Shown one piece after another: positions 7,918 to 14,106 of a stretch of 17,035 nt of DNA (positions are counted from its first letter, which is position 1; each line of letters opens with the position of its first letter). Under the pieces are notes generated by a model. That model was not told the origin of the DNA and did not search any database. It saw only the letters and a program-made list of their open reading frames with translations. This stretch comes from Oscillospiraceae bacterium (GTDB taxonomy: Bacteria; Bacillota; Clostridia; Oscillospirales; Ruminococcaceae). A program made the position numbers and the translations under genes. The stretch lies in contig JAGBFZ010000389.1 of NCBI GenBank assembly GCA_018110855.1, positions 1 through 17,035 of the forward strand, in the 5' to 3' direction.

Positions 7918-7962
7918 AATGAAAACATTTCCTTTCAGTATTATTTGTAATATCAGGAAAAA

Positions 7963-8814
7963 TTATCCGTCCGCTTCGGAAAAATGCCCTGCAACGGTAA
8001 CTCCGGCAGAGCTGTAATGGAAAATATCGGTGGTGAGAGGACGTGCCGCCCAGCGGTATTCACCGACAATTGCCGCCCCGAGACGCTCAAGCACGTTGTT
8101 TGTGACCTCGGAAAGCACCAGAAGCGTATCCTTTGACGGAGCTGCCACAAGGAAGCGGGGACCCATTCTCTCGGAAATGAAGCTCCTGAAATCCGAGCAC
8201 ATCATCAGAGCAACGGTAAAATCGCTGCCCTCAGCCTTGAAATCAAGGCATCTCACAGCACCCGAGCCATCTGCAAAGCTCTCGGAAAATTCCGTCTTTT
8301 TCAGCAGCCTGCACATATTCCTGTCGGCAACGGAGAAAAGCACCTCCCGAGGCACGTCCCATTTTTTCATATATTCCTCGGGAAGAAGTCTTGAACGGAT
8401 ATTATCCCCCGTGTAGCAGATGACCCTTTTCAGCCCGCCCATAAAATCGTCGCATATCATATCGCCGCTTATTTCTTCGCTGCGCATAACGGTGTACCTG
8501 ATAAATTCCTGTCCGTTGGTAAAGGAAACCAAGCGCTCAAGGATATCAAAATCCCGCCTTACACGGTCAGTCAGCTTGTTTACCGCATCCATGGAACGGC
8601 TGCGGGCGTATTCGTATTTCTCGGCGGAAACGTCAAAGCCGAGGGACGATCTGCCGTCTGTAAGGGTGTAATAATCTCTCGAGCCCCGCTTTTCCACGGA
8701 AAAATGATTCTTCTTCAGGGCGGAGCGGAAGAGGCGGTTGAATTTTTCATCGGTTTTATTATCAATAAGCAGTTCGCTAAGTTCATCCATATGCAGCAGC
8801 GCCGCTCCCTTCAT
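7963..8814 (-). CDS. DUF1444-like protein of unknown function
   Basis: A 283-residue soluble protein with no signal or membrane segment. The middle and C-terminal parts (about 150-275) resemble in pattern the DUF1444/YtpQ family: an EVLFSVADRNMCRLL helix, an FTVALMMCSD strand and a VAAPSKDTLLVLSE strand, then a final domain around EYRWAARPLTTDIFHYSS. The family assignment is from memory of this pattern and is tentative. It is the first gene after the promoter at 8835-8863. The ATG at 8812-8814 leaves a leader of only ~13 bases with no ribosome binding site; the ATG at 8788-8790 has AAGGGAG 14 bases upstream and would shorten the protein by eight residues. Either is possible. Confidence 0.7.
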   Translation of the reverse strand: MKGAALLHMDELSELLIDNKTDEKFNRLFRSALKKNHFSVEKRGSRDYYTLTDGRSSLGFDVSAEKYEYARSRSMDAVNKLTDRVRRDFDILERLVSFTNGQEFIRYTVMRSEEISGDMICDDFMGGLKRVICYTGDNIRSRLLPEEYMKKWDVPREVLFSVADRNMCRLLKKTEFSESFADGSGAVRCLDFKAEGSDFTVALMMCSDFRSFISERMGPRFLVAAPSKDTLLVLSEVTNNVLERLGAAIVGEYRWAARPLTTDIFHYSSAGVTVAGHFSEADG

Positions 8815-8834
8815 AGGTGTGAATAGTTATTTAC

Positions 8835-8863
8835 ATTATAGCATACTTTTTTGGATTTGTACA
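8835..8863 (-). promoter_or_regulatory. Sigma-A-type promoter of the DUF1444/LRR/MoxR operon
   Basis: On the minus strand: TGTACA (-35, 8858-8863), a 17-bp spacer, and a perfect TATAAT (-10, 8835-8840) with an extended TGC just before it. The start of transcription should be near 8828. It lies back to back with the plus-strand promoter at 8929-8957. Confidence 0.78.
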
Positions 8864-8928
8864 TAGTTTTTTTCACTTAGAAGAAAAAATTTTTGTATTT
8901 CATTATTCCTGAATTATCAAATTTGCTA

Positions 8929-8957
8929 TTGAAATAATGCGTCGGTTGTGATATACT
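8929..8957 (+). promoter_or_regulatory. Sigma-A-type promoter of the proBA operon
   Basis: TTGAAA (-35, 8929-8934), an exact 17-bp spacer, and TATACT (-10, 8952-8957), with TGTGA directly before the -10. Transcription should start near 8964. No other comparable promoter was seen before proB, so this probably drives all plus-strand genes up to the terminator at 14077-14101. Confidence 0.78.
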
Positions 8958-8967
8958 GTTATTATTG

Positions 8968-8980
8968 GCGTAATATACGC
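8968..8980. promoter_or_regulatory. Inverted repeat just after the proBA promoter
   Basis: GCGTAATATACGC has 5-bp arms around a 3-bp centre. It lies in the first bases of the predicted transcript, a position suited to an operator or a 5' mRNA hairpin. Function unknown; it is short enough to be chance. Confidence 0.3.
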
Positions 8981-9011
8981 AATGCTATTTGAAAGGACGC
9001 AATTCTTTATT

Positions 9012-9362
9012 ATGGAACATTCGATAATTTTCCCCCTGCCGCTTTCCATTCACATCGGCTTTGTAATTGTCAGCGTTATACTGCTGATACTCTGCTATAT
9101 AAAAAGGAAATACACCTATGAGCTGTATATGCTGGTGGGAATAGTTTCAACACTGTTTATCTATATCTGCAAGGATGTGCCGTATTTCTATATTTTAGGA
9201 CTTGAGGAGATCATTCTGCTTGTCCTTACCATCGTGGATATGGCAAAGGTGTCAAAGGCGCTTGCCGCAGATGAAAAGGCAAAGGAAGAGGCTGCAAAGG
9301 AAGCGTCGGAGCAAGCACCCGAAGAACAGTCCGACAGCTCAGAAGCAGATAAAAGCGAATAA
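9012..9362 (+). CDS. Small membrane protein, unknown function
   Basis: About 116 residues from the ATG at 9012-9014. Three hydrophobic segments (about 11-29, 36-53, 58-76) are followed by a highly charged Ala/Glu/Lys-rich tail of about 40 residues, probably cytoplasmic. I do not recognise a family. Start choice is uncertain: the ATG at 8982 would add ten residues but has no ribosome binding site, while the chosen ATG has GAAAGGA about 14 bases upstream. It is the first gene of the plus-strand operon, and its stop is followed within 12 bp by the hydroxyacid dehydrogenase gene. Confidence 0.65.
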   Translation: MEHSIIFPLPLSIHIGFVIVSVILLILCYIKRKYTYELYMLVGIVSTLFIYICKDVPYFYILGLEEIILLVLTIVDMAKVSKALAADEKAKEEAAKEASEQAPEEQSDSSEADKSE

Positions 9363-9374
9363 AGGAGAATTGCC

Positions 9375-10322
9375 GTGAAGATAGTTCTGCTTGAAGAGAA
9401 AACCGTTTCTCAGGGGGACGTTTCCCTTGATGAATTCAGAGCCTTGGGACAGGTGACGGGATATCCCCTCACACCGCAGGATAAGGTCATCGAAAGAGTT
9501 GAAGATGCAGAAGCTGTTATCATAAACAAGACCATATTCACCCGTGAGATAATGGAAAAATGCCCAAAGCTCAGATATATCGGGCTGTGTGCCACAGGCT
9601 ACAACAATGTTGATATAAAAGCTGCGTCAGAGCTTGGAATAACCGTATGCAACGTGCCTGCATACTCCACCATGGCGGTGGCGCAGCAGGTATTTTCCTA
9701 TATCCTGCATTTTGCAAGCCGCACCGCAGATTACAATGCGGACGTTCAGAGCGGCGGCTGGATAAGGTCGGACACATTCTCCTATTTCACCATTCCCACC
9801 TTTGAGCTTTCGGGAATGACAATGGGAATAATCGGCTTCGGAAGCATAGGCTCGGCAGCCGCCAGAATCGCAAAGGCATTCGGCATGAACGTTATTGCCT
9901 CAACAAGAACGCCAAAGACCGCAGAGGGAGTCACATTCGTTTCAACCGAGGAAGTATTTAAAAAAGCGGACTTCATCTCTCTCCACTGCCCTCTTACGGA
10001 GAATACAAAGGGGCTTGTAAATTCGGAAATGCTGAAGCTGTGCAAGCCATCTGCATACATAATAAACACCTCAAGAGGTCCCGTTGTGAATGAGCATGAT
10101 CTTGCAGAAGCGCTCAACAGCGGCATTATCGAAGGAGCAGGGCTTGACGTTGTGGAAACAGAGCCTATGAAGGCGGATAATCCTCTGCTCGGCGCTAAAA
10201 ACTGCATAATCACTCCCCATGTGGCGTGGGCGCCCGTTCAGACAAGACAGCGGCTCATCGCAGCAGCTGCGGACAATCTCAGGAGCTTTATAAACGGCAC
10301 TCCCAAAAACAAGGTAAATTAA
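9375..10322 (+). CDS. D-2-hydroxyacid dehydrogenase (glycerate dehydrogenase/hydroxypyruvate reductase-like)
   Basis: A 315-residue enzyme that interconverts a 2-keto acid and a D-2-hydroxy acid with NAD(P)H. The catalytic set is complete: Arg234 (TSRGP), Glu263 (LDVVETEP) and His282 (ITPHVAWAP). The nucleotide-binding loop is GFGSIGSAA (154-162). After the second strand the protein reads ASTRTP (175-180) instead of the acidic residue of NAD-specific members, which suggests NADP(H). The overall sequence is closest to the glycerate dehydrogenase/HprA type; the substrate is not certain. The start is GTG at 9375-9377 behind AAGGAGAA. Its place before proBA is unusual to me: a link to glutamate or glycerate metabolism is possible but unproven. 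Confidence 0.87.
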   Translation: MKIVLLEEKTVSQGDVSLDEFRALGQVTGYPLTPQDKVIERVEDAEAVIINKTIFTREIMEKCPKLRYIGLCATGYNNVDIKAASELGITVCNVPAYSTMAVAQQVFSYILHFASRTADYNADVQSGGWIRSDTFSYFTIPTFELSGMTMGIIGFGSIGSAAARIAKAFGMNVIASTRTPKTAEGVTFVSTEEVFKKADFISLHCPLTENTKGLVNSEMLKLCKPSAYIINTSRGPVVNEHDLAEALNSGIIEGAGLDVVETEPMKADNPLLGAKNCIITPHVAWAPVQTRQRLIAAAADNLRSFINGTPKNKVN

Positions 10323-10343
10323 CGGAAAGTCAGGTCAATTAAA

Positions 10344-11135
10344 ATGTTTGATATAAGTCAGAAAAAAAGAATCGTTATCAAGGTGGGAACCACCACACTT
10401 ACCCATAAAACAGGCAGGCTCAATATCCGCAGAATGGAAAGGCTCGTAAAGACCCTTGCGGACATTCAGAACAGCGGACGGGAGATAATCCTCGTTTCCT
10501 CGGGAGCTATCGGTCTCGGAATGTCAAAAATGGGGCTGAGAGAGCGTCCCACAGACACACCCATGAAGCAGGCGTGCGCCGCTGTGGGTCAGTGCGAGCT
10601 TATGTATATGTACGACAAGCTGTTCGGGGAATATAACCTGAATGTGGCGCAGATCCTTCTTACAAGATACATTCTTGAGACCCCACGCAAAAACAATGTT
10701 GAGAATACATTTTTCAAGCTTATCGAGCATAATATCATTCCCGTTGTAAACGAAAACGACACCGTTGCAATTGATGAGCTGGAGCTTGCGGTGGGAGAAA
10801 ATGATTCACTTGCGGCTCATGTTGGAATGTTCTGCCATGCGGACCTTCTTGTAATAATGTCCGACATAGACGGCTTTTTTGACGGAGACCCACGCACAAA
10901 TCCCGATGCAAAGCTCATTCCCGTTGTCGAAAAGATAGACGACAGGATAAAAGCCCTTGCGGGAGACGCTGTTTCGGGTCTTGGCAGCGGCGGCATGATA
11001 ACCAAGATAAACGCCGCAGAGATCGCCATGAACGCAGGCTTTGACATGGCAATCGTAAACGGCAGGAATCCCGATATCCTTTACGAGCTTTTTGACGGCA
11101 AACAGGTTGGAACTGTTTTCCTTGCAAATAAATAA
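10344..11135 (+). CDS. proB: Glutamate 5-kinase, short form without PUA domain
   Basis: Catalyses ATP-dependent phosphorylation of L-glutamate to gamma-glutamyl phosphate, the first step of proline synthesis. The amino acid kinase fold is clear: KVGTTT (13-18), VSSGAI (51-56), NENDTV (136-141), GENDSLAAHVG (151-161), SDIDGFFDGDPR (173-184) and SGGMITKINAA (215-225). At 263 residues it stops at the end of the kinase domain; the C-terminal PUA domain of about 365-residue ProB proteins (such as that of E. coli) is absent. Short ProB forms are known in Clostridia, so this is not a truncation. An AGGT site precedes the ATG, and proA follows after 15 bp. Confidence 0.95.
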   Translation: MFDISQKKRIVIKVGTTTLTHKTGRLNIRRMERLVKTLADIQNSGREIILVSSGAIGLGMSKMGLRERPTDTPMKQACAAVGQCELMYMYDKLFGEYNLNVAQILLTRYILETPRKNNVENTFFKLIEHNIIPVVNENDTVAIDELELAVGENDSLAAHVGMFCHADLLVIMSDIDGFFDGDPRTNPDAKLIPVVEKIDDRIKALAGDAVSGLGSGGMITKINAAEIAMNAGFDMAIVNGRNPDILYELFDGKQVGTVFLANK

Positions 11136-11150
11136 GGGAGGTTATTCTTT

Positions 11151-12398
11151 ATGACTTACATAGAAACTCTCGGCGCAAATGCCGTTTTAGCCAAAAAATC
11201 GCTTGTTTCCGCAGACACCGAAAAGAAAAATGCCGCTCTTGCAAAAATCGCAAAGGCGCTTACCGACCGTTCAGCAGAGATAATCGAAGCAAACGAAGCA
11301 GACCTCAAGGCTGCAAGGGAGAACGGTATGTCCGTTTCCATGCAGGACAGACTTATGCTGAATGAAAGCAGGATAAAGGGCATTTCCGATGCCATAGAAG
11401 AGCTTATCAAGCTTGAGGACCCCATCGGCAAGGTGGACAGCGGCTCTGTCCGTCCCAACGGCATGAGGATAACCAAGGTGAGAGTTCCCATGGGCGTTAT
11501 CGGAATGATATACGAGTCCCGTCCCAACGTTACCGCAGACGCAGCCACACTCTGCCTTAAAACGGGCAATGCTGTCATTCTCAGAGGGGGCAAGGAAGCG
11601 TATAATTCCAACAAGTGCATCTGCAATATCATGCGAGACGCCGTTTCCGAAGCAGGCTTTCCCAAGGACATAATTCAGTTCGTAGACGATACCACAAGAG
11701 AAGTCACCACCGAGCTTATGAAATGCAGCAAATACCTTGATCTGCTCATTCCCCGCGGCGGCGCAGGGCTTATCAAGGCTGTAACTCAGAATGCCACCGT
11801 TCCCGTTATCGAAACAGGCACAGGCAACTGCCATATTTACATTGACAAAAGCGCAGACATTCAGATGGGCGTGAACATCACCGACAACGGCAAAACTCAG
11901 CGCCCCTCCGTATGCAACGCTCTTGAGACCCTTCTCGTTCATAAGGATATCGCAGAGGAATTTCTCCCTGCGGTCAAGGCTCAGCTTGATAAGCATAACG
12001 TTGAGCTGAGGGGCTGTCCCGAGACTGTCCGTATTCTGGGAGACTGCATTGTTCCCGCCACCGAAGAGGATTATGCAACGGAGTTCGGAGATTATATCAT
12101 GGCTGTCAGGGTTGTCAAGGATATTGACGAAGCAATAGCCCATATCGGAAAATATTCCACAGGTCACTCCGAATGTATCGTTACGAACGACCTCAGTAAT
12201 GCCGAGAAATTCAAAAAAGAGGTTGATTCCGCCTGCGTTTATGTAAACGCCTCCACAAGATTCACAGACGGAGGAATGTTCGGCTTTGGTGCGGAGATAG
12301 GCATCTCCACCCAGAAGCTTCATGCAAGAGGTCCCATGGGTCTTTACGAGATAACATCAAACAAGTATCTGATCGACGGAAGCGGTCAGATCAGATAA
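11151..12398 (+). CDS. proA: Glutamate-5-semialdehyde dehydrogenase (gamma-glutamyl phosphate reductase)
   Basis: A 415-residue NADPH-dependent enzyme that reduces gamma-glutamyl phosphate to glutamate 5-semialdehyde, which cyclises and feeds proline synthesis. Family landmarks: IYESRPNVTADAA (119-131), LRGGKEA (144-150), PRGGAGLI (201-208), ETGTGNCHIYID (221-232) and the catalytic Cys255 in RPSVCNALETLL. Length is normal. The ATG has a strong GGGAGG site nine bases upstream. ProB and ProA act as a complex in other bacteria, which fits their adjacency. The third-step enzyme gene proC is not in this window. Confidence 0.97.
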   Translation: MTYIETLGANAVLAKKSLVSADTEKKNAALAKIAKALTDRSAEIIEANEADLKAARENGMSVSMQDRLMLNESRIKGISDAIEELIKLEDPIGKVDSGSVRPNGMRITKVRVPMGVIGMIYESRPNVTADAATLCLKTGNAVILRGGKEAYNSNKCICNIMRDAVSEAGFPKDIIQFVDDTTREVTTELMKCSKYLDLLIPRGGAGLIKAVTQNATVPVIETGTGNCHIYIDKSADIQMGVNITDNGKTQRPSVCNALETLLVHKDIAEEFLPAVKAQLDKHNVELRGCPETVRILGDCIVPATEEDYATEFGDYIMAVRVVKDIDEAIAHIGKYSTGHSECIVTNDLSNAEKFKKEVDSACVYVNASTRFTDGGMFGFGAEIGISTQKLHARGPMGLYEITSNKYLIDGSGQIR

Positions 12399-12410
12399 GG
12401 TACTGATATT

Positions 12411-13220
12411 ATGAAAAAGGACAAACGCTCCGAGGAAAAGAAAAATGGCGATATAATCGAAATTCTCGATTCCGCTCTTGATGAGGATATTTCGGAAATA
12501 AGCGAAATGTCCGAGCTTGAGGAGGGCGGAACAGACGCTGCCGCAAAGCCCCGCAATAAAAATGCATTTCACTTTATCGTGGGGCTTGTTTTCATAATCC
12601 TCGCAATGATCGGGCTTGTCTCAACGGTGGACTTCGTTTCGGACAAGGTTAAAAGCGTTATTGACAACACCGAGCAGAAAAACGAATTTGCAAAATTCAT
12701 CTATCCCGTTGTTATCTGCGACCCGCCCGCCTTTGACGCAACCACAAGGCTCAAGAACGAGACCATCATCTCCGCTGCGGTATGGGACATTATTCTCTAT
12801 GAGGACAAGAGCAGATATGCGCTTGATTTCGACTATCTGATAGTTCCCGAGGTGGATATCGAGCAACACGCCGCAAAGCTCTTCGGCTCGGGTCTTACAG
12901 TAAAGCACATGACTATCTCTTCTGCGGATATCTCCTTTTACTATGACGAGGAGATAAGCTCCTACAGAATCCCCGAAAATCCGAAGTTCTTCACCTATTC
13001 GCCATATATCGAATCCATCAGCAAGGTGGGAGAAAGCTATACTCTTACAGTGGGATATGTTTCCCCCACTCCCGCATGGCTCACGCTCACCTCAGACGAG
13101 GCTCCCTCTCCCGAGAAATACGTTGATTACGTTGTGCAGAAGAGAGGAACAAGCTATACCCTTGTTGCCATCAGACAATCGGAAAAGCAGGCGGAAGGCA
13201 GTCACGAAAGAGGACTGTAA
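12411..13220 (+). CDS. Single-pass membrane protein of unknown function
   Basis: 269 residues, not recognised. An acidic, Lys/Glu/Ser-rich cytoplasmic N-terminus of about 50 residues is followed by one membrane helix (about 53-73). An outside domain of about 195 residues then has alternating aromatic and polar residues typical of beta structure. Notable stretches are YPVVICDPPAF (98-108), which opens the external domain, and KRGTSYTLVAIR near the end. The two cysteine-poor halves and lack of a signal cleavage site suggest a type II membrane topology. It begins 12 bp after proA behind AAGGT, so it is co-transcribed with proBA, and lies before walJ. No function can be inferred safely. Confidence 0.72.
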   Translation: MKKDKRSEEKKNGDIIEILDSALDEDISEISEMSELEEGGTDAAAKPRNKNAFHFIVGLVFIILAMIGLVSTVDFVSDKVKSVIDNTEQKNEFAKFIYPVVICDPPAFDATTRLKNETIISAAVWDIILYEDKSRYALDFDYLIVPEVDIEQHAAKLFGSGLTVKHMTISSADISFYYDEEISSYRIPENPKFFTYSPYIESISKVGESYTLTVGYVSPTPAWLTLTSDEAPSPEKYVDYVVQKRGTSYTLVAIRQSEKQAEGSHERGL

Positions 13221-13228
13221 TATTTTGG

Positions 13229-13246
13229 ATATTACTGTAATATAAT
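13229..13246 (+). promoter_or_regulatory. Palindrome with a TATAAT element upstream of walJ
   Basis: ATATTACTGTAATAT (13229-13243) is a perfect dyad around one central base. Its right half, ACTGTAATAT, also occurs as a direct repeat at 13214-13223 across the stop of the preceding gene. TATAAT at 13241-13246 overlaps its end, but there is no good -35 (TAATAT at 17 bp). It could be an operator or a weak internal promoter; it may also be chance in AT-rich DNA. Confidence 0.28.
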
Positions 13247-13264
13247 CAAGGAGAATACAGAAAA

Positions 13265-14044
13265 ATGCCGAGAATCTACCCGCTGTTCTCATCAAGCAGC
13301 GGAAACTGTACATATATAGGCTCGGGCAGCGAGGGAATACTCGTTGACTGCGGAGCTTCATTTACAAAAATAAAAAATGCCCTTCTTCTGAACGGGCTTG
13401 ATATGAGCTGTGTCAAGGCGATTTTCATCACTCATGACCACAGCGACCATATAAAGGGACTGAGGGTCCTGACCAAAAAGACGGGCATACCCGTTTATTC
13501 TCAGAGCGGAACTCTCGATTCGCTGTATGACATGGGGCTTATCCTATCCTCAGCGGAGGATATCAAGGACCATGCCGAGATAGGAAGCATGAAAATTTCC
13601 TGCTTTCCCACCTCACATGACACACTTTCCTGCGGCTATCGGATAACCTTTGAGGACGATACAAGCTGCGCCGTATGCACCGATCTGGGCTATGTGAGCG
13701 ATGAAGTGAGAAACGGCGTAAGCGGCTGCTCGGCTGTGCTTATCGAAGCAAATTACGACCCCGAAATGCTGAGGCTCGGCGATTATCCCGCCCATCTCAA
13801 GGCTCGGATACGCTCGGACAGAGGGCATTTATCCAACTCCGACTGCGGCAGCCTGTGTGCAGAGCTTATCGGCTGCGGCACGACCCGCTTTATCCTCGGA
13901 CATCTTTCAAGAGAGAACAACACCCCCGAAACCGCCGAATACGCCGTTGAGAGCGAGATCGCCAAAAAAGGCTATCAGCGCAACAGAGACTATCTTCTCT
14001 CCTGCGCTCCCGTGGAGACCTCGGGAGGATTTGTGGCGTTCTGA
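13265..14044 (+). CDS. walJ: Metallo-beta-lactamase-fold hydrolase of the WalJ/YycJ type
   Basis: A 259-residue protein of the RNase Z-like branch of the metallo-beta-lactamase fold. Metal-ligand motifs are HDHSDH (57-62), His118 (TSHD), Asp140 (CTDLG) and the RGHLSN stretch (186-191) typical of YycJ, plus a second GHLS before the C-terminus. The N-terminal FSSSSGNCTYI is also characteristic. YycJ proteins have been proposed to be DNA-acting nucleases and are often encoded with the WalRK cell-wall two-component system; here no walR or walK is adjacent. An AAGGAG site lies 11 bases before the ATG. It is the last gene of the plus-strand operon and ends at a terminator. Confidence 0.85.
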   Translation: MPRIYPLFSSSSGNCTYIGSGSEGILVDCGASFTKIKNALLLNGLDMSCVKAIFITHDHSDHIKGLRVLTKKTGIPVYSQSGTLDSLYDMGLILSSAEDIKDHAEIGSMKISCFPTSHDTLSCGYRITFEDDTSCAVCTDLGYVSDEVRNGVSGCSAVLIEANYDPEMLRLGDYPAHLKARIRSDRGHLSNSDCGSLCAELIGCGTTRFILGHLSRENNTPETAEYAVESEIAKKGYQRNRDYLLSCAPVETSGGFVAF

Positions 14045-14076
14045 AAATTTAAAGGTTATATGATTTTTAATAAAAA

Positions 14077-14101
14077 AAGAGACCGCACACCACGGTCTCT
14101 T
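14077..14101. terminator. Bidirectional terminator between convergent genes
   Basis: AAGAGACCG pairs with CGGTCTCTT (9 bp, loop of 7). The plus strand continues TATATTTTA; the minus strand reads into a seven-T run (14072-14078 on the plus strand is all A). The hairpin sits between walJ and the acyl-CoA synthetase gene, which converge, and can end both transcripts. Confidence 0.85.
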
Positions 14102-14106
14102 ATATT

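Noticed and set aside
7914..7928. Tiny upstream frame Met-Phe-Ser-Leu-stop overlapping the LRR start codon
   Set aside because: Its ATG is too close to the AAAGGA site (about one base) for efficient starting; the site more likely serves the LRR start. Chance is sufficient.
11271..12323. A 350-codon open frame antisense to proA
   Set aside because: proA is unmistakable on the plus strand. The antisense frame is long only because of codon bias and shows no start signal or family pattern.
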